Below, piece after piece: positions 27,492 through 36,984 of a DNA stretch of 64,000 nt. Under the pieces are notes generated by a model. That model did not search any database, was not told where the DNA came from, and worked only from the letters and a program-made list of their open reading frames with translations. The stretch is taken from positions 1 through 64,000 of the IMG/VR virus record IMGVR_UViG_3300028597_000009. One strand, written 5' to 3'. A program made the translations under genes and the position numbers. Source of the DNA: a virus. Within the stretch, counting starts at the first letter, position 1, and each line of letters starts with the position of its first letter.

Positions 27492-28334
27492 ATGACTACT
27501 ACTACTTCTTTCATGGCTGACCGTTTCGCTAAACTGCTGTCCAACATCGCTTTCGAAATTCCATTCGACCCTGAGTGGAAAAACGGCACTGGTTACTTTG
27601 ACCATGCTGTTGATTGCTACGTACCTGAAGGTCGCGTAGTTAAATCGATCTGCCCTGACACTGAACGTCGCATCGTTCTGGTGGGCACTGTTCTGGGTAC
27701 CGTTGTGGTATTCGAACGTTACACGCCGAAGCCAGAAGCCAAGCAGGCATTCATCCTGACCTGGCACGCACCAAATGCTCTGAAAGGTTTCATCGGCGAG
27801 CCAGCACTGACTTCCGATGGTCTGGAAGGTATCGTGTGCACTTACTACCCGCAAGACAACATCAGCAAGCACGTTAACAAGCTGATCGACGCAGGTATCA
27901 AAGCACGTGCTGTTCTGGCTGAGAAGGCTGCTGAAATGGTTGCAACGCAAGTTGAACCAGAAGTAGTGACCTCGGAAACTCGAGTTCTCACTGGCTTCGA
28001 AGCAGTAGTCGCGGCAGTCAAATCGGTTAACGGTTTGGTGCTCGACGATCACCGTGGTAATGGTGGTAAGCTGCAACTGTGCGGCGTGGCTACTCTGGAC
28101 AAAGGGGATTCTTCTATCCCAGTTGCTCTGATCCACGATGACTACTTCTCGTTGAACGAAGTTTACCTGGACGATCAAGGTGTTGCTCACATCTCTACCC
28201 GTGCGGTAGGTGGCGTGATCCACACTCCAAAGCGTCTGAGTGTAACCTTGGCTGATGGTATTGCCAAGTACAACGACGAAGCTCGCACTGCCAAATGGTC
28301 GTGCGGTACCGTAGAGAACGTAACAACGTTCTAA
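27492..28334 (+). CDS. Early protein, 280 aa, function unknown
   Basis: The only gene between its own early promoter and the terminator at 28350, with CTGGAG before ATG 27492. The 280-residue product has two halves that both look beta-rich (about 50-90 and 175-250), joined by an Ala/Glu-rich helix (about 137-170). There is no catalytic motif. Codons are C-ending, as in highly expressed genes here. An isolated strong early unit suggests an abundant early protein. It could be a host-interaction or nucleus-related factor, which is inference. Confidence 0.8.
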   Translation: MTTTTSFMADRFAKLLSNIAFEIPFDPEWKNGTGYFDHAVDCYVPEGRVVKSICPDTERRIVLVGTVLGTVVVFERYTPKPEAKQAFILTWHAPNALKGFIGEPALTSDGLEGIVCTYYPQDNISKHVNKLIDAGIKARAVLAEKAAEMVATQVEPEVVTSETRVLTGFEAVVAAVKSVNGLVLDDHRGNGGKLQLCGVATLDKGDSSIPVALIHDDYFSLNEVYLDDQGVAHISTRAVGGVIHTPKRLSVTLADGIAKYNDEARTAKWSCGTVENVTTF

Positions 28335-28349
28335 TTACCTCAAGGTAAG

Positions 28350-28380
28350 GAGCAGGGGATTTCCTCTGCTCTTTATTTTT
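28350..28380 (+). terminator. Intrinsic terminator
   Basis: A GC-rich stem (28350-28358 with 28363-28371) is followed by TTTATTTTTT. It closes the early transcription unit at 27435-28334. Confidence 0.85.
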
Positions 28381-28421
28381 TGGGGAGTCTCGTTATCTCT
28401 TTTAAGACCAAGGAGCTTCAA

Positions 28422-28892
28422 ATGAAAGTGTTCTTCTCTCTGGCGTTGATTTATCTGTTGGGTTCTTTCAGCAACGCCTTCGCTGATATTCCTGATGAGA
28501 TCCCTGGTCATCATGAAGACGTGTTGTTGGATTGCAACACTACGGCGAACAAACGTGTACTCGTTATGCGTGATCCAAAGACCGATACCTTCACGATCCT
28601 TTACGGTAGTGATCTCGTGCGCCCAGAACGCACCACAGTTAGACAAGGTAATGACATGGGTACTTCGCGTACTCTGTCTACTACTGAGTCGACTGAGATC
28701 CGAGAGATCTACGTATCGGAGCCACCCGAGTTTGTAACCGTGGGTGTAGTGGATAAAGGTGGCGTTCTCTCTGCTTACTACAGTGTGCAGAAAGACATCA
28801 CCAAGATCGTTTCAGATAAGTGTGTTCCGGAGACGATTAAAAGCAAATTCGATTTCTCAGAGAACTTTCAATCTCTGACTGAAGTTGATTGA
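28422..28892 (+). CDS. Exported (periplasmic) phage protein, 156 aa
   Basis: ATG 28422 follows AAGGAG by seven bases. The longer ORF upstream lacks such a site. Residues 1-21 form a classic Sec signal peptide: a lysine at position 2, a hydrophobic core, then NAFA before a probable cleavage site and DIPDE. The mature part (about 135 residues) is beta-rich with two cysteines (about 37 and 133) that could form a disulphide. No family is recognised. A secreted product in a cytoplasmic phage programme suggests action on the envelope, for example superinfection exclusion or periplasmic inhibition. That is inference. Confidence 0.8.
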   Translation: MKVFFSLALIYLLGSFSNAFADIPDEIPGHHEDVLLDCNTTANKRVLVMRDPKTDTFTILYGSDLVRPERTTVRQGNDMGTSRTLSTTESTEIREIYVSEPPEFVTVGVVDKGGVLSAYYSVQKDITKIVSDKCVPETIKSKFDFSENFQSLTEVD

Positions 28893-28897
28893 CGCCG

Positions 28898-28938
28898 GGG
28901 AGGTTATCCTCCCTTCTTCGTCTCCTTTATTTTTTTGT
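28898..28938 (+). terminator. Probable intrinsic terminator
   Basis: A six-bp GC stem (28898-28903 with 28908-28913) on a TTAT loop; the T-rich run (TTTATTTTTTT) comes about 15 bases later, so efficiency is uncertain. Confidence 0.55.
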
Positions 28939-28954
28939 TTAAAGGAGCAAGTTT

Positions 28955-29692
28955 ATGATCAACCGTTTCCGTGCGGTAGACCGTAAGAATCTGGATACCT
29001 TTCAGGGGATCATTGAAGTAGCAGGTGGCTACGTCCCGTTGGACTTTATCTTCAAGATCTTCAACCACATGAAAAAGAATCCAGACGGGTATGATCATCA
29101 TTGGTTGCTTAAAGCTCTCAGGACTGCACAGGACCTGTCGGATCTCCATAGCCTCCCAGAAGGCATGAGATCGATCATGTACGCCGTTACATTATTAATG
29201 GAGACTGGTCGCACTTACGACGGACAACACCCCCACGACGCTTCTGGGGCCTTTGCAGTGGTGTTCCTGAACGAGCACGCGGATGCTTTCTTCACGGATG
29301 AGGAAATCAAGTCTATCTTTAATTGCTGCCGACGAATGACCCTTACCAACATGCGTCCTTCAGTGGACACTCAAATCGCCGTCATAGCGCAGGAGGTGCG
29401 GTTACTTGCAGATGTGTTTTATCCAGATCCAGCGAAGCTCGTTATCGACTTCGTTAAAAACAATTCTACGCCTAATCTGACACCTATGGGACCCGATCAG
29501 TGGTGCCAAGAGTTGGCAGAGCACTTCGCAGAAAAGTATGGTCGGAAGGGAACAGCTTGGAAAGCACTCCCGATCATGGTTCTCAACAACAAACAGGAGC
29601 AGCTCCGGAACTTCCAGATTATTGCCGATGACCGTGGAGCCATCGGTGATCTAGTGAAGAATAACTACAATCGAATATTCGCTAAAAGGTAA
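28955..29692 (+). CDS. Unknown protein, 245 aa
   Basis: ATG 28955 follows AAAGGAGC. The 245-residue protein appears largely helical. An HHWLLKALRTAQD stretch and a YDGQHPHD segment (near 85-92) are histidine-rich, reminiscent of HD-type metal sites, but the spacing does not let me call a hydrolase. There is no signal peptide or membrane helix. It is in tandem with a small membrane-anchored protein. Confidence 0.75.
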   Translation: MINRFRAVDRKNLDTFQGIIEVAGGYVPLDFIFKIFNHMKKNPDGYDHHWLLKALRTAQDLSDLHSLPEGMRSIMYAVTLLMETGRTYDGQHPHDASGAFAVVFLNEHADAFFTDEEIKSIFNCCRRMTLTNMRPSVDTQIAVIAQEVRLLADVFYPDPAKLVIDFVKNNSTPNLTPMGPDQWCQELAEHFAEKYGRKGTAWKALPIMVLNNKQEQLRNFQIIADDRGAIGDLVKNNYNRIFAKR

Positions 29693-29698
29693 ATCAAC

Positions 29699-30133
29699 AT
29701 GGTTGATTTCATCATGAATCTGGCAGTGGGCGTTGTCTGGCTTACGATCGCTGGGTTGCTGATTATTCGGCGCAGGGAAAGGCGTGGGTTGCGTTATGGC
29801 ATTAGCCTACTGGATGACGGTATGGAGTTCTGGTACCGTCTAGGTGTGTATGCCGGAACCGTCAGAATGATCCGTGATGTTAACGTTAAAGTTCCTCAGC
29901 TCGATGGTCACGTGCTAGGATGGGAATGCAAGTTTCCTACATGTTTCACTAATAAGGAAATGTGCCAGTACATCTGTGTCAACGCACCGACTGCTGTGGA
30001 TGAGAGTGCATTCCATCCGACAGACCTGATGATCTTTAATGAAGTCGTTAACCGGAACAACAACGGGCTCGTTAGTATCTACGGTCAGATCTTTATCTAC
30101 GACAATAGCGACTATAAGCCATTTGAAAAATGA
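29699..30133 (+). CDS. Membrane-anchored protein, 144 aa
   Basis: A hydrophobic helix at residues 4-24 is followed by an Arg-rich cluster (RRRERR, 25-30), which predicts an N-terminal inner-membrane anchor with the remaining 115 residues in the cytoplasm. The soluble part has four cysteines between about 76 and 92, possibly a metal site or disulphides. It ends at the bidirectional terminator facing the tail tube gene. Function unknown; envelope targeting is likely. Confidence 0.73.
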   Translation: MVDFIMNLAVGVVWLTIAGLLIIRRRERRGLRYGISLLDDGMEFWYRLGVYAGTVRMIRDVNVKVPQLDGHVLGWECKFPTCFTNKEMCQYICVNAPTAVDESAFHPTDLMIFNEVVNRNNNGLVSIYGQIFIYDNSDYKPFEK

Positions 30134-30140
30134 GAAGACA

Positions 30141-30185
30141 TAATAAACCCCTACCCCATCCGTGAGGAGGGGTAGGGGTTTATTA
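30141..30185. terminator. Bidirectional terminator between convergent genes
   Basis: A 17-bp stem (30141-30157 with 30169-30185) lies between the end of the plus-strand early block and the end of the minus-strand tail tube gene, with A/T tails on both sides. Confidence 0.9.
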
Positions 30186-30206
30186 CTTGTTTCAACGCTC
30201 GGGTTA

Positions 30207-31142
30207 TTAGCCCAAGTATTCCGTGTTGGCCACGGTTGCTTTCGAGTTGGTCATACGCTCGATGGTACCAGCGTCGCTCAGACTCTCCAGGATCGCAGTG
30301 CGCTCTTGGAAGCCAGGCGGTGCAGTGATAGCATCAGGGTTGTACAACGGCAACAGCGCGAGCATTTGACGGGCAATGGTCTTGACCGCCAGGGTGTCGA
30401 ACTCAACTACACCGGTGAATTCCATCTGGATTTGACGGATGGTGTTTTCTTCCGACTTGTTGCGCTTCAGCTCGATCGGCACGGTGTTAACCGGCTGACC
30501 ACCAACAACGATGGCGGCGTGAGACACGTCCTTCATGTTGCGGGTTGGCTCGAAGTAGATCGCCGAGTACGAAGTCTCGTCGAGCAACATGTCTCCCGGA
30601 TCGTCGAGGATGACCATCTTGGCGTTCAGGATCTCAGGATCCATCAGGCCCCAACGCGACCAGATCTTGATCATGTTGGTGAAGGGCTCACCTTCCACGT
30701 CGTAAACAGTGTGCGTTACCGCACCCAGGCTACGGGTAGCGCCGACCGGGATCGACATTTTGTGGCCGGTCCATTCCATCGCGCCGAAGTTAACTTCGGT
30801 GGAGTCACGGAGACCTTCGAACGACTGCGAACGGTTCTCGAAGAAAGCCTTGCAGAGCGAGTGAAGCTTATCGCCGCCTGGCAGACGCGAGAACATTGCA
30901 GGGGTGCTGAGAACGATGCACCAGGCTTGTTGCGAGACGTGTGGCTGAGCCGACATGTACTCGAAAACGTTGCCGGCCCAACCGTACATGCCGCCGTCGT
31001 CACCATTGATGACGGGACGGTTTTCCTGGTCCATCGCAACAACGAACGGATCGCTGGCGCTGAGCAGGGTATTGTCAGTACGGTGAGGGTAGTTCGTGTT
31101 CGAACCAGCGCTCGACTTGACTGGAACTGGGGTGGTAGCCAT
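30207..31142 (-). CDS. Tail tube protein (phiKZ gp30-like)
   Basis: A 311-residue protein directly downstream of the sheath gene on the same strand (10 bases apart), as sheath gp29 and tube gp30 are in phiKZ. The middle and C-terminal parts are beta-rich, with a VNTVPIELKRNKSEE segment and a QIQMEFTGVVEFDTL segment typical of strand-loop-strand tube proteins. The ribosome binding site is AAGGAG. It would polymerise into the rigid inner tube through which DNA passes. The call rests mainly on synteny, size and high-expression codon use. Confidence 0.8.
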   Translation of the reverse strand: MATTPVPVKSSAGSNTNYPHRTDNTLLSASDPFVVAMDQENRPVINGDDGGMYGWAGNVFEYMSAQPHVSQQAWCIVLSTPAMFSRLPGGDKLHSLCKAFFENRSQSFEGLRDSTEVNFGAMEWTGHKMSIPVGATRSLGAVTHTVYDVEGEPFTNMIKIWSRWGLMDPEILNAKMVILDDPGDMLLDETSYSAIYFEPTRNMKDVSHAAIVVGGQPVNTVPIELKRNKSEENTIRQIQMEFTGVVEFDTLAVKTIARQMLALLPLYNPDAITAPPGFQERTAILESLSDAGTIERMTNSKATVANTEYLG

Positions 31143-31152
31143 TGACTGCTCC

Positions 31153-33318
31153 TTACGCAGTAGTCAGATCTTCTTCGTTGTACGCGAAGAGATCCAGGTT
31201 CATCATGTACTTACCTTTGTTGAAGTAAGCGTGAGCGATGGTGTTCATCACAGCGCGACCGCCCGGTTGGGTTTCGTCGTAAGACGGGTCGAACGTGATC
31301 TGACGAACCAGACCACCCAGTGCATCGCGGCATTTACGCTCTGCGTTGTCCTTGAACAACGAGATGTATTGGCCGGCCGACAGCGAGGTGTCGCCGCACA
31401 GGCTGTTCCACTCGTCCTGAGCGATCTTCTCGATGCACACGCACAGGAAGTTGGTGACCAGGTCTTTCAACACGGAGTCCGGGTTGTTGTACACGGTGAC
31501 CAGCGCTGGGCGGAACAGAGTTTCAACGTTACGAGGGCGCAGAGTCACACCACCGTTGTTGAAGTTGTCGTTCGCAACGAAGTCTTCTTCGAACTCGATG
31601 TTCGGGGAGTGCATGGTCCGCAGGTTGCGGTTGTCCTTGCTATCCGGCGAGAAGGCAGCCGAGATCGTGCCACGGGAGTTACCGGCGAACAGGGCGAAGG
31701 CGTAAGCCAGGTCCAGGTTACCGGAGAACGCGTCACCAGTACGCTCGTCGATCAGGTACGCTTCGATCAGGTTGATCGCGGCGCGGCTGGTAGGGGTACC
31801 CCACTTCTCCGACTCTGGGTAGAGACGGCAGGTAGCTGCCAGCGCAGTGAAACGCGAGTAGACGTCGGCCAACTCGTTGGTCTTGCCCGGTTCCCAGACA
31901 GTAGCATCCGGTACCACGATGATGTCCTTACGGCTGGACAGCAACTGGATAGCCAGATCCTTGACTTCTTGGGAGAAGCCCACGTCCCACCAGAACGACT
32001 GACGGTTACGAGTATAGTTCTTGGTCTCGGTTCCGGCCAAGTACTCGGTCATGTCACGAGCGATCAGGTAGTTGGTCGCTTCCCACGCCTGAGTGGCGGT
32101 CAACGGGTACTTGGCGTTGGCCAGTACGTTGAACGGGTCATCCAGCGCAGGCTGGTCGATCCATGCAGGCACTTTGCCATCGTCACCCAGGAACGGAGAG
32201 ATACCGCCCGAAGCTTTAACAGCGCCCGACATGTCCCATGCAACCGAGCTGCCCATTTGCAGAGCGTAGTACGGAGCACCGGTGTGGTTCTGGCAGGTGA
32301 ACGGGTTCATCTGCTGGAATGGGAACTGGCTGACTTCTACCAGAGTGCTGTTGTTCGGCTTTTCGATGGCGTACATTGCCTGGCAGAGCGAGGTAATGTG
32401 GTCGTCGTACGAGTAGACCGAGTTGAACGGCTGCTGAACCAGGTTAACCTTACGGTTAACGTTGGCGCCGGTGAACTGGCCGAAGCCGTTCTTCAGGCTG
32501 AACTGCTGCAGACCCTGTTCGGCTTTGAAGAGGGTGTAGCTCACGGATTCCAGACGAGCCGGAGTCTTGGCGTAGGTACGGATACCTGCTTCGCTCTCGG
32601 TGAACATCTTCAGGTCGAACGGGAACACGCCGGTCTGGGTAACGAAGTCGGCAATGGAACGCCAGTTAACCATATCGTTACGAACACCGGTCACCAGGCC
32701 GCTGCGGTTGTATTCGTCGCCGACGCCAGCAATAGCTTCGTACAGCGGGAACACCACAGTTTCTGGGATGGCTGGAACGTCGCCAACAGCAGGAGTGCCT
32801 GCGATGGTACGACGAGTCAGCGCACCGACTTCTTTGGTGGCTGCGTCCGGATCAGGTTTGATCTCGATCTGCAGGCCTTCGAACTCTTCGCCGGTTTCAA
32901 CTTTGGCACCGGTGTTGTCGCGAACGAAGTTACCAGCCAGGTCACGCTGGTAGTCCTTGATGGTCACTTTCTGCACGAATGCAGACATAGCAACGCGGGC
33001 TACCTTGGTGTTGGCGCTGACGCGGCGAACGCCGATAGCGGATTGGCCGCCAGCGATCAGTTGCTGCAACAGCAATGCGTTCGGGTTGTAGTACGGGGTA
33101 TGGTGGTCCAGTACGTTACCGAAAGTACGAATGAAATCCGCAGTACTGATCCAGCTGGTACCTTTATCACTGGCCAGTGGGCCCTTTGGCGTGATCATGG
33201 TAAGAACAGGAAGGTGCAGCGGGAACGTGGGTTGGGTGACGTTATAATCCGGGATCGACTTGTCGTTGATACCGTAGTTATTCACCTTCCCCGGGATGAT
33301 CTTTTGAAGAACAGTCAT
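31153..33318 (-). CDS. Contractile tail sheath protein (phiKZ gp29-like)
   Basis: A 721-residue protein, close to the 695 residues of the phiKZ sheath. The features expected of sheath proteins are present: an N-terminal segment ending in a FPLHLPVLTMITPKGP strand, a long variable middle, and a C-terminal conserved domain rich in Tyr, Asn and Phe with a YLIDERTGDAF region. A VALNLIEAYL-like helix lies near residue 520. It is followed by the tail tube gene and divergently flanked by virion genes that lead to terminase, the phiKZ gp25-gp30 arrangement. It forms the outer contractile cylinder of the tail. Confidence 0.87.
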   Translation of the reverse strand: MTVLQKIIPGKVNNYGINDKSIPDYNVTQPTFPLHLPVLTMITPKGPLASDKGTSWISTADFIRTFGNVLDHHTPYYNPNALLLQQLIAGGQSAIGVRRVSANTKVARVAMSAFVQKVTIKDYQRDLAGNFVRDNTGAKVETGEEFEGLQIEIKPDPDAATKEVGALTRRTIAGTPAVGDVPAIPETVVFPLYEAIAGVGDEYNRSGLVTGVRNDMVNWRSIADFVTQTGVFPFDLKMFTESEAGIRTYAKTPARLESVSYTLFKAEQGLQQFSLKNGFGQFTGANVNRKVNLVQQPFNSVYSYDDHITSLCQAMYAIEKPNNSTLVEVSQFPFQQMNPFTCQNHTGAPYYALQMGSSVAWDMSGAVKASGGISPFLGDDGKVPAWIDQPALDDPFNVLANAKYPLTATQAWEATNYLIARDMTEYLAGTETKNYTRNRQSFWWDVGFSQEVKDLAIQLLSSRKDIIVVPDATVWEPGKTNELADVYSRFTALAATCRLYPESEKWGTPTSRAAINLIEAYLIDERTGDAFSGNLDLAYAFALFAGNSRGTISAAFSPDSKDNRNLRTMHSPNIEFEEDFVANDNFNNGGVTLRPRNVETLFRPALVTVYNNPDSVLKDLVTNFLCVCIEKIAQDEWNSLCGDTSLSAGQYISLFKDNAERKCRDALGGLVRQITFDPSYDETQPGGRAVMNTIAHAYFNKGKYMMNLDLFAYNEEDLTTA

Positions 33319-33436
33319 GGAGAACCTCGTGGATGTCCTGGAAGTGGGTCCTGAAACAATCGTATGCTAGCCATTTCTGGGCCGTACAGTGTGTTATACC
33401 ACTGGCACATAACATGTTATTTTTAGAGGTTCCTCC
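33319..33436. promoter_or_regulatory. Divergent control region between sheath and virion operons
   Basis: These 118 bases separate the minus-strand sheath and a plus-strand virion operon. They contain a perfect 12-bp palindrome (ATAACATGTTAT, 33409-33420) and a small inverted repeat CAGTG/CACTG (33387-33404). Late promoters for both operons must lie here or overlap the genes. No specific promoter can be assigned. Confidence 0.5.
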
Positions 33437-34315
33437 ATGCTGATCAACGCCTATGACACAACTGCCGGAAAGCCTTATCGGTCGACGGACAAGATTGAAA
33501 GCACAATTAAAACGTTGCATGTTACTCGCAACTTGACCCCTACCAAAAAGCCGGGTGTCTTCGTTATCACCAATGAAGAGGCTTATCCGTTCCCGGTATT
33601 CGCTTTCCCGATCACCATGGAAGCGTTCAACCGCCAACTGATTACTGTTTACGATGAGCGCCCTTTCCGTAACAAGTCGAACGCTATCGTGCATGCCAAC
33701 GAGGTGACCATCTCCCGGTTGGCTGCGTTCCTGCAACACGACGTAGCAGAGGGCAACCTGACCCCGCTGAAGAACTGCCGACTGATTGCGACCAAAGCTT
33801 TCTCGGAAGCACTGGGCAGCAAGATCGTTCGTAGTGCCGGTTTGGAATCCAACGAAGCACTGACCCTGAAGATCCTGTTGGCCTACTACTTCCTGTGCCT
33901 GAGCGAGAGCAACAGCACCGACCTGACACTGGTGGGGATCAACGTTATCCGTTCGATCTTCGGTAGCGAGAAAGGTTACATCCTCGGTGTTATTGAAGAC
34001 CTGCCTCGTCTGGCGACCCTCGTTGACCTCCAGGAAGCTATCCTCAGCAACCCAGTGCTGTACAAACTGAAGGGCCTGACCATGGGCGACTTCTTGGCTG
34101 TGGTCGGTGGTATCAGTTTCAGTTCGCTGGGTAACAAGATTCTCATGGCTGCGGCTGAAGCACCTTGCTTGTTTACAGCAATGGTGTATGGCGTGGCTCG
34201 CTTCAAGGTTTACAACAAGACTCCTCTGGGGATCGCTCTTGATCCTAAATATAACAAGGGTGTTCTCGAATCGTTTACTCAACATATCGATTACACCTAC
34301 GACCTCAACGGGTAA
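33437..34315 (+). CDS. Virion protein, 292 aa (phiKZ gp28 position)
   Basis: A 292-residue protein that starts the plus-strand virion operon ending with terminase. The N-terminal 75 residues look beta-rich. The rest is mostly helical, with a hydrophobic stretch near 225-260 (Gly/Ser/Ala-rich) that might be a buried helix pair. AGAGG lies upstream. Position opposite the sheath gene matches phiKZ gp28. No biochemical role is recognised. Confidence 0.8.
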   Translation: MLINAYDTTAGKPYRSTDKIESTIKTLHVTRNLTPTKKPGVFVITNEEAYPFPVFAFPITMEAFNRQLITVYDERPFRNKSNAIVHANEVTISRLAAFLQHDVAEGNLTPLKNCRLIATKAFSEALGSKIVRSAGLESNEALTLKILLAYYFLCLSESNSTDLTLVGINVIRSIFGSEKGYILGVIEDLPRLATLVDLQEAILSNPVLYKLKGLTMGDFLAVVGGISFSSLGNKILMAAAEAPCLFTAMVYGVARFKVYNKTPLGIALDPKYNKGVLESFTQHIDYTYDLNG

Positions 34316-34320
34316 ACAAC

Positions 34321-36984
34321 ATGGGTATTCGTGGACCGGAAGACAGTACTCCGTTGGTGAACTACACGGACTTTAACCTTTGGTCGAATCCGGAAGAGAA
34401 CCAACAGTACCAAGTCGAAATGAATCGTGTGACCGGAGACTTTGGCGTAAGCTTTAACTTCGGTTACATGAACAAGTGGCGAGTCCTGCCGAAGAAGAAC
34501 ACGTTTTACCACGTCTACTCTATCGGCGGTTTGTCCCCAGGTTTCTGGAACTTCAAGAACACCATCCTCGGGCGTAACCCGCTGGACCGTTGGTGTAATG
34601 CTGCGTCGTTGGCGAAGGCTCGTGGTATCCAGTTGGATATCTACAACTCCAAGGGCTACCAAGCCTCCCGTGGTCACTGCTGGATCATGGTGACTTACGA
34701 CGGACTGGTATTGATCGCCATCGAGAAGATGTCGCAGTATCCGATTGATCTGGATTCGCACATGCACTTCCGCTGCTACACGCCGAGTGTGTTGGTGGAT
34801 CTCAGTCGACTGCTGCAAGGTGAAGTCAACAACCCATTCACCTACGAAACCATGGTCTACGAGAATGCGGGTGAGCTGGCCACACTGATGGCTCGCTACA
34901 GCTACTTCAAGGCCAAGCCGGGTTACACTGGTGTGTACTACAACGGGGCGTTCTTCAATGGTGCGCCTAACGCCATCCCCGGAATCAAACCGGGTGACAT
35001 CGTTGAGTTCTGGCATGACCCTACGGTGATTCGCACCGAGATCTACCAGTACAAGAACTTGGCGGACTTCTACTCCGATCTGGACAAGAAGCGTAAGGTG
35101 ATCCTGCACCCTGCTAAACGTAAGGGCGACTTCACCATCCGTTACTTCGATGACAACGACTACTTCTTGGTAGGTCCAAACAAGAAGGGGTTGTATCTTC
35201 ATCGGAACAGTGAGACCACAGTTCGTCAGTTGACTCATGTTGACGTGTCGATCGCTGCGGACTACATCGAGTCGGCTGCCGCTTACCATCCGGACTTGTC
35301 GGATACCGACAAGATCAGCATCATGAGCATGGTTCGGAAAACTGACTGGGAATACAAGTGGCCGAATGAGCATCATCGCATTCGTTACCTGTACCGTTTC
35401 CCAGACGCCGATATCATCAAGGCGTTCACTGGTGCTCGGGCGAACATGCCAGAGTGGACAGCTGCAGGACTGGAGACTGGGGCTACAATGGGTCTGTTGC
35501 GTCGTCAGTGGGGCGAGATCAAGAAGGATGATGCAATCCTTTCGACCGGCTACAACGCGGCTACACGGGTGCTTAGCGAGACTCCTCTGCGGGCTACCTA
35601 CTTGCTGGGTCAACGCGGTATCGAGATTCCAGTAACCTATCGTCCGTCCTGCACCGCTTGGGAACACGATTCCAATGGCAAGCTGCTGGGCTTCTGGAAC
35701 ATGGTGGGCAATCGCTACTATGCTCCTCGTAGTCCTACCTGCGCCATGGTCGAGTTCACCATGGGTGAGTACAGTCGCAAGCTGGACACCACTGTTACCA
35801 ATCAGAACCTGCCACTAGAGGCTGATTGGGACTACCAAGTCTACACTTGTGCATGGAGTATCGTGCTGGGTGAGCTGGTAGGTGAATGGACTAACGTCAC
35901 TGACGATAGCACCATGTATGTCATCACGGATGGGGTTCTGACCTGGAAGGGACTGGATAAGGTCAACAAGCGTGGGATCATTATTTCTAACAAGAAGATC
36001 CTCGCTTATCAATTCCAGTTGAACCACCTTGACCGTAGCTTGGCGTTTGCTCTGACTGAGATCTACGAAGACGGCGGTTTGTTGGCTCCTGTGACCTTTG
36101 CCCAGGTTGATATCTGGTTGAACGGACACCCGCTGATCGATAAGGTAGATTGGATCTATGACGACCAGTACTGCTACATCAACAACAAAGAGTTCTTGGT
36201 TGACGGTCCTCAAACGATCACTGTACGGGCGCACGGCCTCGGTAAAGATGTGGTTGAGCCAAACACTGACACCGAGCTGGGATATGTGGATGGCGGCGTT
36301 ATTGGCCGCTTCAATCGCTATAATCTTCGCGGTGATCGAGTTACTCGTACGGTTATTAATGGAGCCCTTTACCTGACGGATGAAGTTCCCCGGGCCGAGC
36401 GTTCTATTCCGGATGGTCAGTGGAGTGCCTTGAACGGTCGTCCGTACATGGTTAAACACCAGTACTGTCCGGTCAAGTATGTGGACCCTGTCCACAGCTA
36501 CCCGTACCGTGCTCGCAGTCGTGAGGTCGACCAGCGTGTCAGTGACTACATGACCCTGTGGTTGCCTAAGCCTCGTACTGCCGCTGAAGAGATCACTTGG
36601 GAATCGGCATCGCTGCCGGCGGGTTCTAACCTCCCTGCGGTTCCGAACTTGCAGGATAAGTATCGCCTGTACAGTCCGTTCCTGAACGTGGTGGTTAACG
36701 GTGTGCTGAACAACTTGATTCCTTTGCCTGCAATGGGGTCCGGTGAAACAGCTTACAGCATGCAAGACGTTAAGGATGCTGTGGCTCCGTACATCTGGTG
36801 GCTGAAGTACGATCCTGTTATCCGTAAGTACGACCGTCGTTACTTCGCGATTACCCCGTTTGCAAACTACGGTAAACTTACCGTGTCGGATAAAGAGCTT
36901 ATCTTCTTCAAACAGGTCAACGATTTGTACCTCGAATCGGTCTGTGTGATTGAAGGTTACTTCGAGGTGAACAACAATGTTTGA
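34321..36984 (+). CDS. Virion structural protein, 887 aa (phiKZ gp27 position)
   Basis: A large 887-residue protein beginning six bases after the previous stop. It is rich in Tyr, Trp, Asp and Asn, typical of beta-rich tail or fibre proteins, and has no enzyme motif. Residues 600-700 contain repeated strand-turn units (for example around VDGGVIGRFNRYN). It overlaps the next gene by eight bases. By synteny with phiKZ it is a virion protein of the tail or baseplate. Adsorption or tail-completion roles are possible. Confidence 0.8.
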   Translation: MGIRGPEDSTPLVNYTDFNLWSNPEENQQYQVEMNRVTGDFGVSFNFGYMNKWRVLPKKNTFYHVYSIGGLSPGFWNFKNTILGRNPLDRWCNAASLAKARGIQLDIYNSKGYQASRGHCWIMVTYDGLVLIAIEKMSQYPIDLDSHMHFRCYTPSVLVDLSRLLQGEVNNPFTYETMVYENAGELATLMARYSYFKAKPGYTGVYYNGAFFNGAPNAIPGIKPGDIVEFWHDPTVIRTEIYQYKNLADFYSDLDKKRKVILHPAKRKGDFTIRYFDDNDYFLVGPNKKGLYLHRNSETTVRQLTHVDVSIAADYIESAAAYHPDLSDTDKISIMSMVRKTDWEYKWPNEHHRIRYLYRFPDADIIKAFTGARANMPEWTAAGLETGATMGLLRRQWGEIKKDDAILSTGYNAATRVLSETPLRATYLLGQRGIEIPVTYRPSCTAWEHDSNGKLLGFWNMVGNRYYAPRSPTCAMVEFTMGEYSRKLDTTVTNQNLPLEADWDYQVYTCAWSIVLGELVGEWTNVTDDSTMYVITDGVLTWKGLDKVNKRGIIISNKKILAYQFQLNHLDRSLAFALTEIYEDGGLLAPVTFAQVDIWLNGHPLIDKVDWIYDDQYCYINNKEFLVDGPQTITVRAHGLGKDVVEPNTDTELGYVDGGVIGRFNRYNLRGDRVTRTVINGALYLTDEVPRAERSIPDGQWSALNGRPYMVKHQYCPVKYVDPVHSYPYRARSREVDQRVSDYMTLWLPKPRTAAEEITWESASLPAGSNLPAVPNLQDKYRLYSPFLNVVVNGVLNNLIPLPAMGSGETAYSMQDVKDAVAPYIWWLKYDPVIRKYDRRYFAITPFANYGKLTVSDKELIFFKQVNDLYLESVCVIEGYFEVNNNV

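Noticed and set aside
28955-29692. HD-type phosphohydrolase call for the 245-aa protein
   Set aside because: Some His-Asp clusters are present, but their spacing does not match the HD-domain pattern, so no function was assigned.
31096-33354. 752-codon plus-strand frame opposite the tail sheath gene
   Set aside because: Antisense shadow of the highly codon-biased sheath gene; no ribosome binding site and the composition is unlike a real protein.
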